A stretch of DNA of 58,381 nt from an uncultured Acidobacteriota bacterium (GTDB lineage: Bacteria; Acidobacteriota; Thermoanaerobaculia; UBA5066), in contig CAIMWE010000169.1 in assembly GCA_903845115.1 (NCBI GenBank), positions 1 to 58,381 of the forward strand, written 5' to 3'. Positions 8,520 through 16,259 of this stretch are shown here, one piece after another. Position 1 is the stretch's first letter. The number at the start of each line of letters is the position of its first letter. Both the position numbers and the translations under genes were made by a program. Under the pieces are notes generated by a model. It did no database searches, was not told the DNA's origin, and saw only the letters and a list, made by a program, of their open reading frames with translations.

Positions 8520-10424
8520 TCAGTCCCTCTGCTTCTCGATCTCGATCTCGATCCGGACCATCCCCGAGACGGGCAGGTCGAGCGTCTCCCCCGACTCCGC
8601 GACGATTCGCCCCTCGACGTCTCCCCCCGAAAGCTCGCCGGGCCGCCGGGGAGCGAGGAGCCCCGCGACGGACGGAGGAACCGAAGAGAGGGTCCGGTTG
8701 CCTGTCACGGCGCCCCGGGAAGGGACGACCGCGAAGGCCGTGAGCCGGCTGGCCGGCGAGATTGATCCGAGGAAACGCCTCAGGTCCTCGAACGACCTCG
8801 GCTCCGCCGGGTCCGACCCGGTCCGGATGGCGGTCGCGTTCGAACCGTCCGCGACCAGGACGGTCGCCTTCCCCTCGGGGGTCTCCCTCGGGATCTGGAG
8901 TTTCAGGAGCCGGGTCGCGTCCGGTTCCCGCCGTCCCGAGAGACGGACCGACACCGTGACGGTCCCCCCTGGCGCCACCTTCCTCGCAGACGTGGCGGCC
9001 TCCACGATCCGGAGGCGCCGCTCTCCCGGCACGCTCCGGAAATCCAGGTCGACCCCCTCGACTCCAGGGTCGACGAAGTCGTTGTCGGCCACCATCGTGG
9101 TGAGAAGGACCGACGACAGGAGCGCGATCTCGCGGGCCCTCGGGCCGGAAGCGGTGTCGGACCATTCGATCGGCCCTCGGGCCGTCCGGATCCGGATGGC
9201 GTACCGAAGGGTCCGGTCGGGAGGGGTCGGGTCGACGCTCCGGAGGGCCCCGTCCGCGGTGAGCGCGAGGAGCGCCGGGAAGATTCGCGGGTGCGACGCG
9301 AGCCGGAAGGAGAGCTCCCGGCGGAGGCCGTTCTCGCCGTCCTCGAACCGGACCGCGACCGGGAGCGTCCGCGCCGCGCCGTCGCTCCGCCCCGCCACTC
9401 CGGCGTCGCGGTCCCGGGTCAACCGGTAGGCGACGGAGAGCGGGACCGCCACCTTGAACGACTGCAGGTAGCTGGGCAGGATCGTCAGGACCTCGGCCTT
9501 CGAGACCGGCAGGTCGACGTCCCCGAAGTCGAGGAAGGGGTGGCCGAACGCCAGGAACCTCCCGTCGGGAAAGACGTGCGTCACCGTTCCGACGGCCGCG
9601 AGCTGGAAGTCCCCGTTCACCAGGAGCGCGGCGATCGACGAGCCCGGCTCGAGGGGCTCGGCCGACGCCGAGGGGGGCGCCCCCGGACCTGGCAGGGCCG
9701 GCGCGGCGAGCGGCCGCCCGATCCCCAGCCGGGAGAGAGAGGAGCCGAACCGGTCGATCGTCGCGGCAGGGAAACCTCCCGCGAGGGAGCCGAGGAGCCC
9801 CCCTTCCGTGCCGGCCGCGCCCTCTTCCGGGAACAGGGAGACCGTGGCGCTCTGGAGCCTCAGGAGATGCTCCGCGTCGGATTCGTCCGGCCCGCGCGGG
9901 AGCCACGCCGTCAGCGCGGCCCGGCGTCCACCGGCGCCGCTCCGGGCCCCGCTCGCGGTCCGGTTCTCGATCTGGAGCATCGCCTCGATGGGAGTGACGC
10001 CGCCGATCGGGCTCTTCGAGAACCCCCATCCCACGGAGATCGCCCCCGCCAGCCTCCCCTCGAAGTAGACCGGGCTGCCGCTCATCCCCGCGGCCACGCC
10101 GCTCTCCTCCAGCCCGTGGCCGGAGACCTTCACGTAGATGCGGGCCCGGTCGGGAGCCACGTCCGGCTGGACCCCGATCACCTCGACGCCGAATCTCTCC
10201 ACCTTCCCGCCCTGGAAGACGCTCAGCCCGTACCCTTTCATTCCGGACCTCACCTCGGAGAGAGGGAGGAACTCGGGAGGAATCTCCGCGGCCGGCGCGA
10301 GCGCCGCGGCCAGGAGGAGGCCGGCCAGCCCCGCGGCCCCGGCCCGCCCGACACGCTTTGACCCTTTCGAAGCAAACGTGCTACCTTGCCTTGCATCGGG
10401 CCGGCTACGGTCTACGCTAAACAA
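8520..10424 (-). CDS. SpoIVB-type S55 family serine peptidase
   Basis: A protein of about 634 residues. A signal peptide (GLAGLLLAAALAPAAE) leads into an S55 domain: PLSEVRSGMKGYGLSVFQG, IYVKVSGHGLEESGVAAGMSGSPVYFEG in two overlapping stretches, with the GMSGSP motif holding the catalytic serine. The remaining ~450 residues are beta-rich and unassigned. In Bacillus SpoIVB cuts a sporulation regulator; here, in a non-sporulating context, the substrate is unknown. There is no ATG or GTG before the signal peptide: only TTG codons at 10424 and 10445 fit, so the start is uncertain. Either reading overlaps the divergent tolQ promoter. It heads the leftward operon, 19 bases upstream of the propeller gene. 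Confidence 0.82.
   Translation of the reverse strand: MFSVDRSRPDARQGSTFASKGSKRVGRAGAAGLAGLLLAAALAPAAEIPPEFLPLSEVRSGMKGYGLSVFQGGKVERFGVEVIGVQPDVAPDRARIYVKVSGHGLEESGVAAGMSGSPVYFEGRLAGAISVGWGFSKSPIGGVTPIEAMLQIENRTASGARSGAGGRRAALTAWLPRGPDESDAEHLLRLQSATVSLFPEEGAAGTEGGLLGSLAGGFPAATIDRFGSSLSRLGIGRPLAAPALPGPGAPPSASAEPLEPGSSIAALLVNGDFQLAAVGTVTHVFPDGRFLAFGHPFLDFGDVDLPVSKAEVLTILPSYLQSFKVAVPLSVAYRLTRDRDAGVAGRSDGAARTLPVAVRFEDGENGLRRELSFRLASHPRIFPALLALTADGALRSVDPTPPDRTLRYAIRIRTARGPIEWSDTASGPRAREIALLSSVLLTTMVADNDFVDPGVEGVDLDFRSVPGERRLRIVEAATSARKVAPGGTVTVSVRLSGRREPDATRLLKLQIPRETPEGKATVLVADGSNATAIRTGSDPAEPRSFEDLRRFLGSISPASRLTAFAVVPSRGAVTGNRTLSSVPPSVAGLLAPRRPGELSGGDVEGRIVAESGETLDLPVSGMVRIEIEIEKQRD
10358..10387 (+). 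promoter_or_regulatory. probable sigma-70 promoter of the tol operon
   Basis: TTGACC at 10358-10363 and TACCTT at 10382-10387 are 18 bases apart and lie about 40 bases before the tolQ start. The block is more AT-rich than its surroundings. It sits inside the 5' end of the divergent S55 peptidase gene. Confidence 0.5.
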
Positions 10425-10425
10425 G

Positions 10426-11118
10426 ATGACAGAGAACTCAGGCAACGTCGTTCAGCTGTTCCTGGCCGCCGGGATGACCGCGAAGGTCGTCCTCGGGATT
10501 CTCGGCATCTTCTCTCTTGCGTCCTGGGCGATCATTCTCGGAAAGGTCTGGAGTTTCTCACGCGCCGGGTCCGATTCGCGAGATTTCCTGGCCCACTTCC
10601 GCCGCAGCCGCAAGTTCGCCGACGTCCTCGGCGTCTGCGATCGGTGCACGGCCAGCCCGCTCGTCGGGATCTTCCGGGCCGGCTACACGGAGCTCGAGCA
10701 GCAGGTGAAGGCGGGCCGCGACGTGGCGCCGTCCGACACCGGGCGACTCTTCGTGAAGAGCCTCGCGGGGATCGAGAGGGCGGTCGAGCGCGCGGCGGCC
10801 GTCGAGACGACGCGCCTCACCCGATACCTCCCGTTCCTCGCCACCACGGCTTCCGCCACCCCCTTCATCGGCCTCTTCGGGACGGTCTGGGGGATCATGA
10901 GCGCCTTCCGGCAGATCGGTCTCTCGGGCTCCACCTCGATCGTCGCGGTTGCCCCCGGGATCTCCGAGGCCCTCGTGAACACCGCGGCGGGGCTCGTGGC
11001 CGCCGTCCCGGCCCTGATCGCCTACAACAACTTCAACGGCCGGCTCCGGGTCGTCAAGGCGGAGATGCGCGACTTCGCCCTCGAGTTCCTGAACCTCGCC
11101 GAGCGACACTTCACCTGA
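10426..11118 (+). CDS. tolQ: Tol-Pal proton channel subunit TolQ
   Basis: A 230-residue inner-membrane protein of the TolQ/ExbB/MotA channel family. Three membrane spans are visible: residues about 12-34, then one in FLATTASATPFIGLFGTVWGIM, read here as FLATTASATPFI plus GLFGTVWGIM around residues 145-165, and one in AAGLVAAVPALIAYN near 190. With TolR it conducts protons to energise TolA during outer-membrane constriction at division. The gene order tolQ-tolR-tolA-tolB-pal-cpoB identifies it as TolQ rather than ExbB. ATG at 10426 has no strong ribosome-binding site. Confidence 0.93.
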   Translation: MTENSGNVVQLFLAAGMTAKVVLGILGIFSLASWAIILGKVWSFSRAGSDSRDFLAHFRRSRKFADVLGVCDRCTASPLVGIFRAGYTELEQQVKAGRDVAPSDTGRLFVKSLAGIERAVERAAAVETTRLTRYLPFLATTASATPFIGLFGTVWGIMSAFRQIGLSGSTSIVAVAPGISEALVNTAAGLVAAVPALIAYNNFNGRLRVVKAEMRDFALEFLNLAERHFT

Positions 11119-11128
11119 GACGGCGGGA

Positions 11129-11551
11129 ATGGCCTTCAAGCTCGACGACGACGCCGACGCCTACTCGGACATCAACGTCACCCCTCTCGTGGACGTCATG
11201 CTCGTGCTGCTCGTCATCTTCATGGTGACGACGCCGCTCCTCCACCAGGGGATCGACGTGAAGCTCCCGAAGTCGGTCGCCCAGAACCTCCCCAAGACGC
11301 CCGAGGACCCCCTCATCCTCTCGATCACGAAGAGCCAGCTCTACTACCTGAACGAGACCCCCATCCCCAAGGCGCAGCTCCGGGACCGGGTCAAGCTGAT
11401 CCTCAAGAACCGCAGGGACAAGGCCGTCTACCTCAAGGCGGACCGGAACCTCCCGTACGGGGTCGTGGTGGAGACGATGGACACGCTGAACCGTATCGGC
11501 GTCGAGAACCTCGGGATGGTGACGGAGCTCAAGAGCGAAGGCGACAAGTAG
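11129..11551 (+). CDS. tolR: Tol-Pal proton channel subunit TolR
   Basis: A 140-residue ExbD/TolR protein with one N-terminal membrane helix and a periplasmic domain. The helix starts INVTPLVDVMLVLLVIFMV, with Asp22 in the position of the proton-path aspartate of Escherichia coli TolR (Asp23). The C-terminal part (VVVETMDTLNRIGVENLG) is the usual periplasmic dimer fold. It follows tolQ by ten bases and precedes tolA by three, so the three are one transcript. Confidence 0.94.
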   Translation: MAFKLDDDADAYSDINVTPLVDVMLVLLVIFMVTTPLLHQGIDVKLPKSVAQNLPKTPEDPLILSITKSQLYYLNETPIPKAQLRDRVKLILKNRRDKAVYLKADRNLPYGVVVETMDTLNRIGVENLGMVTELKSEGDK

Positions 11552-11554
11552 GCG

Positions 11555-12322
11555 ATGGCCGCAACGGTCTCGGACGTCCTGGCCGAGAGGGCAGCCGCCG
11601 GGCAGCCTCCCCGGCTGGTCGTGGTCCTTCTCTCGACGGCGGCCCACCTGGCGTTCATCGGGGGGCTCCTCCTCATCTCCCGTCCGAAGCCGCTCACCGT
11701 CATCCCGATGTCGCTTCCCGTGCGGGTCGTCTCCCCCTCGTTCCTGGAGCGGCCCGGAACCCCCGCCGCCTCTTCCGCCCCGGCGAAGCCGGCCGCCCCT
11801 TCCGCCGCGGAGGCGAAGAAGCCGGCCATCGAGAAGCCGGACGAGAAGCCGCGCGCCAGCGAGAAAGCCCTTCCGCTCCCGGCCGCGAAGAAGGAGAAGG
11901 TCTCCGCCAAGGCCAGGGGACCCGTGCTCCCCGACAAGGCCGCCCCTCGCCCGGCGGCCGGACCGGCCCTCGACCTCCCGGCCGCCAGCGGTACCGGCGG
12001 GGAGAACGGCGCCGTGGGCGGGTTCGGGGCGGCAGTCTCGTTCTTCGACGCGGACTTCCCGTTCGCCTACTACGTGGAGCAGCTCCAGGCGCTGATCGGC
12101 GCCAACTGGCTGAAGCCGCCCGTCCCCGACAAGACGTCGGTGGTGGTGGCGTTCCGGATCCTCCGCTCCGGCCAGATCACCGACGTGAAGATCGAGACGC
12201 CCTCCGGCGTCTCCGTCTACGACCGGGCCGCCTCCCGCGCCATCTACGCCGCCAACCCCTTGCCACCCCTTCCACCCGAGTACCACGGGGATGCGCTCGG
12301 GGTCCACATCCGCTTCCAGTGA
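11555..12322 (+). CDS. tolA: TonB/TolA family energy transducer
   Basis: A 255-residue protein with a single N-terminal membrane helix (LVVVLLSTAAHLAFIGGLLL), a long Pro/Ala/Lys-rich periplasmic spacer (about residues 60-140), and a C-terminal TonB-like domain from about residue 165 (ALIGANWLKPP, then GQITDVKIETPSGVSVYD). It should span the periplasm, driven by TolQR and contacting TolB/Pal. The C-terminal fold is TonB-like, as in many bacteria whose TolA is not recognisable by the E. coli domain, so the name rests on the operon position. Confidence 0.85.
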   Translation: MAATVSDVLAERAAAGQPPRLVVVLLSTAAHLAFIGGLLLISRPKPLTVIPMSLPVRVVSPSFLERPGTPAASSAPAKPAAPSAAEAKKPAIEKPDEKPRASEKALPLPAAKKEKVSAKARGPVLPDKAAPRPAAGPALDLPAASGTGGENGAVGGFGAAVSFFDADFPFAYYVEQLQALIGANWLKPPVPDKTSVVVAFRILRSGQITDVKIETPSGVSVYDRAASRAIYAANPLPPLPPEYHGDALGVHIRFQ

Positions 12323-12342
12323 GCCCACGACGGAGGTCTCCA

Positions 12343-13743
12343 TTGAAGAGTCCAGCAAACGGTCCGCTCCTCGCCCGACTTCCCTTCGCCGCCGCGGTCC
12401 TCTGCTCCCTGGCGGTCCTGGGGCTGCCGGCCCTGACCGGGAACGGGCAGACGAAGCCCCAGGACCAGGTCGCGCCCCCTCCGCCGAAGGACGTCTCCCT
12501 CGTCATCTCGCAGGAAGGGGCTCGCCGGATTCCGCTGGCGATCCCGCCGGCCATCGCTCCCCTCAACCCCGAGCTCCAGGGGCGGCTCGTCGACCCGTTC
12601 CACCGGACGCTCACGTCGGACCTCGGCAGCATGGCCACGTTCATCCTGGCCGACCCGTCGCTCTTCCCGAAGGGGGCCCGGCCCACCGTGACCCGGGAGC
12701 AGGGAGACGCCTGGATCGCCTCGGGGGCGCAGTTCCTCCTCGACACCCAGATCCAGCTCTCCGAGACGCAGGCCCAGCCCGGAACGGGCCAGGTGATCGC
12801 CGTCGCCCAGCTCGTCGACCTCCGGACCCTGAAGGTGATCCTCTCGAAGAGCTACACCGGCACCCCGGCGGCGGTCCGCAAGATCGCCCACACGCTCGCG
12901 AACGACCTCGCCCGGCAGTTCACCGGACAGCCCGGGCCCTTCCTCTCGAAGATCGCCTTCGTGTCGGACCGGGACGGCGGCCAGACCAAGGAGATCTACG
13001 CGATGGACTGGGACGGCGAGGGACAGCGGCGCCTGACCGGCCACCGGAGCCTCTCGCTGGCGCCCGACTTCTCCTACGACGGCAGCAAGATCGCGTATCA
13101 GTCGTTCAACCGGGGCCCCTCGGGGATCTTCGTGATCGCGAGCGACGGTGGCGCCGCGAAGCAGGTCCCGCTCACGACGAGCCTCAACGCCTCCCCGTCC
13201 TTCTCGCCCGACGGGAAGCAGATCGCCTTCTGCGGGAGCGTGAAGGGGAACCCGGAGATCTTCACGGTCAACGCGGACGGGTCGTACCTCAAGAGGCTGA
13301 CCGACAGCCCCGCCATCGACTCCACGCCCCGGTGGTCCCCCAACGGCCGGGAGATCGCGTTCACGTCGAACCGGCAGGGCGGCCCGCAGATCTACCTGAT
13401 GGACGCGGAGGGGGCCAACGTCCGCCGGATCACCTTCGCGGGCACCTGGAACGACGAGGCGTCCTTCTCCCCCAAGGGGAGTCAGCTGGCGTTCTCGTGC
13501 CGCAACGAGGGGGACTTCCAGATCTGCGTCCTGGACCTGCTCTCCGGCCGGACCTTCCAGATCACGAACGGGGGAGCGAACGAGAATCCGACCTGGTCCC
13601 CGGACGGCTCGAAGATCGCCTGGGAGGTCCGCCGCGGCGACTCCTCCCAGATCGCGGTCGCGAACCCGGACGGAAGCGGGATGAGAGTCATCACTGCGCT
13701 GGGGAACAACACGTCGCCCACCTGGTCCAGAAACCTCGACTGA
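12343..13743 (+). CDS. tolB: Tol-Pal translocation protein TolB
   Basis: A 466-residue periplasmic protein: signal peptide, an N-terminal domain (about residues 50-190), then a six-bladed propeller with repeated DGSKIAY / SPDGKQIAF / SPNGREIAF / SPDGSKIAW units, as in TolB/PD40 proteins. It docks on Pal and is displaced by TolA. I chose TTG at 12343 because GGAGG lies six bases upstream (12332-12336); a GTG at 12319 overlapping the tolA stop would give eight extra arginine-rich residues before the signal peptide and has no such site. Confidence 0.92.
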   Translation: MKSPANGPLLARLPFAAAVLCSLAVLGLPALTGNGQTKPQDQVAPPPPKDVSLVISQEGARRIPLAIPPAIAPLNPELQGRLVDPFHRTLTSDLGSMATFILADPSLFPKGARPTVTREQGDAWIASGAQFLLDTQIQLSETQAQPGTGQVIAVAQLVDLRTLKVILSKSYTGTPAAVRKIAHTLANDLARQFTGQPGPFLSKIAFVSDRDGGQTKEIYAMDWDGEGQRRLTGHRSLSLAPDFSYDGSKIAYQSFNRGPSGIFVIASDGGAAKQVPLTTSLNASPSFSPDGKQIAFCGSVKGNPEIFTVNADGSYLKRLTDSPAIDSTPRWSPNGREIAFTSNRQGGPQIYLMDAEGANVRRITFAGTWNDEASFSPKGSQLAFSCRNEGDFQICVLDLLSGRTFQITNGGANENPTWSPDGSKIAWEVRRGDSSQIAVANPDGSGMRVITALGNNTSPTWSRNLD

Positions 13744-13752
13744 GAGACCTTC

Positions 13753-13787
13753 TTGACGATGTCATTCAATCGAGAATGGTCTAGAAT
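13753..13787 (+). promoter_or_regulatory. possible internal promoter before pal
   Basis: An AT-rich block within very GC-rich DNA: TTGACG at 13753-13758 and TAGAAT at 13782-13787. Their spacing (23 bases) is too long for a pair; a weaker TGTCAT about 16 bases before TAGAAT is the better -35. It would give pal and cpoB their own transcript. Confidence 0.35.
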
Positions 13788-13799
13788 GAACTCATCGAC

Positions 13800-13814
13800 G
13801 TCTCGGACCGAGAC
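13800..13814. promoter_or_regulatory. perfect 15-base inverted repeat before pal
   Basis: GTCTCGG, one A, then CCGAGAC. It lies 13 bases after the TAGAAT of the possible pal promoter, a position suited to an operator or to an mRNA hairpin in the pal leader. Confidence 0.35.
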
Positions 13815-13845
13815 CTCTCATCTGCTTACGGAGGTAGTTAGACAA

Positions 13846-14400
13846 ATGAAGAAAGTATTCCAGCCCGCGAGTCTGCTTCTCCTGGGGGCGTTCGCGCTTC
13901 TCACGACAGCGTGCACCTGCACGAAGCCGAAGCCGGCCCCGCCCCCGGAAGTCAAGGTCGCCCCGACTCCGGCCCAGACCCCGGTTCCGGTGAAGCAGGA
14001 AGAGGTCAAGGCCGTGCCGGTCGAGAAGCCGGCCGAGCCGGACATCGAAGCTCTCAACAAGGCCGGATACCTGAAGGACGTCTTCTTCGACTACGACAAG
14101 TTCGCCGTCCGGGCCGATCAGCGCGACGGCCTGGCCGTCAATGCCGAGTGGCTCAAGAAGTACGACAAGGTCAAGATCCGGGTCGAAGGCCACTGCGACG
14201 AGCGGGGCACGGCCCAGTACAACATGGCCCTCGGCGAGAAGCGCGCCAGCGCCGTCAAGGACTACCTCGCGTCGCTCGGGATCGATGCCGGCCGCATCGA
14301 GACCGTCTCGTACGGCAAGGAAAAGCCCTTCGTGAAGGGCCACAACGAAGAGGCCTGGGCCCAGAACCGGCGCGGCCACTTCGTCATCACCGCCAAGTAG
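13846..14400 (+). CDS. pal: peptidoglycan-associated lipoprotein Pal
   Basis: A 184-residue outer-membrane lipoprotein. The signal peptide ends in a lipobox (LLTTAC), followed by a Pro/Lys-rich linker and an OmpA-type peptidoglycan-binding domain: VFFDYDKFAVRADQ, VEGHCDERGTAQYNMALGEK, and the C-terminal NRRGHFVI. These hold the residues that bind diaminopimelate in the family. ATG at 13846 has GGAGG about 11 bases upstream. Pal tethers the outer membrane to the wall and is released by TolB. Confidence 0.96.
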   Translation: MKKVFQPASLLLLGAFALLTTACTCTKPKPAPPPEVKVAPTPAQTPVPVKQEEVKAVPVEKPAEPDIEALNKAGYLKDVFFDYDKFAVRADQRDGLAVNAEWLKKYDKVKIRVEGHCDERGTAQYNMALGEKRASAVKDYLASLGIDAGRIETVSYGKEKPFVKGHNEEAWAQNRRGHFVITAK

Positions 14401-14420
14401 GACGGGAGGACCGGTCACCC

Positions 14421-15308
14421 GTGCTGATGCATTCGCGGCATCCTGGTTGCTCCGCCGGCCCCGGCCAGACCCGCAGGACGAGCGCCCCCCGAGCGGGGGC
14501 GCTCCTCTTGTGGGCGGCGATCGTTCCGCTGACCGTCGGCTGCGTCAGCGGCAGTGACATCGAGGGACTCCATCGCCACGTCGGTGACGTGGAGAAGAAG
14601 GTGGACGAACTCGCCAAGCAGTCCAGCTCGAAGGAAGAGGTCGCCCGCCTGAACGAGAGCCTCTCCCGTCAGTCGGGCGTCCTGCTCCGCTCCAACGCCG
14701 ACCTGGGCGCGAAATTCGACGAGCTGACGCGGGAGCTCCAGACTCTCGCGGGGAAGCTGGAGGACGCCAATCGGCGCCTCACGCAGCTCTCCCAGCAGAT
14801 CGCAGAGGCCCAGGCGCGGATGCCCTCGTCGGGCATTCCGGCGCCGACGCCCGCCGGCGCCGACGCGAAGCCTCCGGCAGCGGGGGCGCTGGTGACCCCC
14901 GTGCCCGTGCCGTCGAAGGGGCCCTCGCCCGCCGACGTCTACTCGCAGGCCACCGCCGACTACCAGCGAGGCCAGTTCGAGCTCTCCCGCCAGGGATTCC
15001 AGGAGTACGCCGACACCTGGCCCAAGACCGACGTCAGCGACGACGCCCTCTACTGGGTCGGCGAGTGCTGGCTCGCGGAGAAGAAGCCGAAAGAAGCGAT
15101 CGCGGCGTTCGACCGCCTGTTCAAGCTGTACCCGGACAGCGGCAAGGCCGCCATCGCCTCCCTGAAGAAGGCCCTCGCTCACCTCGATCTCGGCGAGAAG
15201 GGCCAGGCGATCGCGAAGCTCCAGGAGGTCGTCCACAAGTACCCAGGAACGGACGAGGCCAAGAGCGCCCGGCAGCGCTTGAAGAGCCTGGCCGTCGACA
15301 CCCGCTAG
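14421..15308 (+). CDS. cpoB: cell division coordinator CpoB (YbgF-like)
   Basis: About 295 residues. A signal sequence with a lipobox-like PLTVGC is followed by a coiled coil (about residues 45-135, heptad-rich, ending in QQIAEAQARM), a Pro/Ala linker, and a C-terminal TPR domain with three repeats (YWVGECWLAEKKPKEAIAAF and neighbours). This is the CpoB/YbgF layout and it closes the tol-pal operon as in proteobacteria. CpoB links peptidoglycan synthesis with Tol-driven constriction. GTG at 14421 lies ten bases after GGGAGG; ATG at 14427 is the alternative. Confidence 0.9.
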   Translation: MLMHSRHPGCSAGPGQTRRTSAPRAGALLLWAAIVPLTVGCVSGSDIEGLHRHVGDVEKKVDELAKQSSSKEEVARLNESLSRQSGVLLRSNADLGAKFDELTRELQTLAGKLEDANRRLTQLSQQIAEAQARMPSSGIPAPTPAGADAKPPAAGALVTPVPVPSKGPSPADVYSQATADYQRGQFELSRQGFQEYADTWPKTDVSDDALYWVGECWLAEKKPKEAIAAFDRLFKLYPDSGKAAIASLKKALAHLDLGEKGQAIAKLQEVVHKYPGTDEAKSARQRLKSLAVDTR

Positions 15309-15335
15309 CGACACCCCCGAAGACGATGACCCGAG

Positions 15336-15352
15336 CCGCCCGTGCAGGGCGG
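15336..15352 (+). terminator. hairpin after the tol operon
   Basis: CCGCCC and GGGCGG with a five-base loop (GTGCA), 27 bases after the cpoB stop. There is no T-run, so termination is only inferred from its position ahead of the rpsT promoter. Confidence 0.3.
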
Positions 15353-15364
15353 TGAGGGAAAGGC

Positions 15365-15373
15365 TGCGATAAT
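15365..15373 (+). promoter_or_regulatory. extended -10 promoter of rpsT
   Basis: TGCGATAAT, an extended -10 (TGn plus GATAAT), 28 bases upstream of the rpsT start. No clear -35 is seen, which an extended -10 can tolerate. Confidence 0.45.
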
Positions 15374-15400
15374 CAGTCACAGAAAGGGACGAACCGAGAG

Positions 15401-15670
15401 ATGGCCAACACGAAGCAAGCGAAGAAGAGAGCCGCCCAGAGCATCCGGAAGCGCGACCGGAACCGGTCGGTGAAGACCACCACCCGCGGAGCCGTCCGCG
15501 AACTTCGGTCCACCGCGGGAACGGGAAGCGCCGCCGAGGCGGTCGCTCTCCTGCCGAAAACCGTCTCGGCCCTGGACGTCGCGGTCCGGAAGGGCGTCCT
15601 CCACAAGAAGACGGCCTCCCGCCTCAAGTCGCGAGTGACCAAGGCTGCGGCGAAAGCCGCCCAGAAGTAG
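15401..15670 (+). CDS. rpsT: 30S ribosomal protein S20
   Basis: 89 residues, normal length, very rich in Lys/Arg/Ala. The start MANTKQAKKRAAQSIRKR and the end KSRVTKAAAKAA are diagnostic of bS20, which binds 16S rRNA at the base of the small subunit. It is a single-gene unit, convergent with lptE. Confidence 0.97.
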   Translation: MANTKQAKKRAAQSIRKRDRNRSVKTTTRGAVRELRSTAGTGSAAEAVALLPKTVSALDVAVRKGVLHKKTASRLKSRVTKAAAKAAQK

Positions 15671-15680
15671 ACCGGACGGG

Positions 15681-15704
15681 GCGGCCGGGCCCGACTCCGG
15701 CCGC
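15681..15704. terminator. hairpin between convergent rpsT and lptE
   Basis: GCGGCCGG (15681-15688) pairs perfectly with CCGGCCGC (15697-15704) around an eight-base loop. It lies between two converging genes, so it could act in both directions; there is no T-run. Confidence 0.4.
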
Positions 15705-15720
15705 TCGGACCCTGGTACTA

Positions 15721-16257
15721 CTAGAAACCTTCCAGCAGGGTCGTGACCAGGCTTCGCGCGAACGGCCGCGCCAGAGTGTCGATCGCGGTGGTCTCGACGT
15801 TGATGTACTCCGTGGACGGAGGGACCTTGTACGGCTGCCGGAACGAGAAGGACGAGTTCTCGAAGAGGACCTTCTCTGCCGACCGCTCAGTCAGGACGAT
15901 CGCCGCGGTCACCGCGATCTCGTACTCGAGCGCCCGGCCCGCTTCGTCGAATCGGACCGCCTGGACGCCGTAGGAGACGAGCCGCCCTTTCAGCTCCGAG
16001 TCGGCCTCGGCCTCTCTCGAGACCGGCTTCAGCCGGGAACGGGCTGAGAGCTCCCGCAGGACGGCGTCCGTCAGGATCTGCTCGAGCCCGACGCGCGTCG
16101 TCTCGTTCACGAACGTCCGGACGAAGACGGTCCGGACCTCCGCGGGTAGCGTCCCTTTCCCTGCCCCCACCAGGGCGTAGCCGCATCCGGCGCCCGGGAC
16201 TCCGAGGAGCGCCGCCGCCAGGAGCGCCGCTCCCCGCCCCGCCAGGGTCGCGGACAT
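15721..16257 (-). CDS. lptE: LPS-assembly lipoprotein LptE-like
   Basis: 178 residues. The signal peptide ends in a lipobox (VPGAGC) followed directly by GYALVG, and then VRTVFVRTFVNETTRVGLE, the pattern of the LptE/RlpB family of outer-membrane lipoproteins that plug LptD during lipopolysaccharide export. Its position downstream of leuS is the same as in many proteobacteria (leuS-lptE), which supports the call. ATG at 16257, two bases after the leuS stop. Confidence 0.87.
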   Translation of the reverse strand: MSATLAGRGAALLAAALLGVPGAGCGYALVGAGKGTLPAEVRTVFVRTFVNETTRVGLEQILTDAVLRELSARSRLKPVSREAEADSELKGRLVSYGVQAVRFDEAGRALEYEIAVTAAIVLTERSAEKVLFENSSFSFRQPYKVPPSTEYINVETTAIDTLARPFARSLVTTLLEGF

Positions 16258-16259
16258 CC

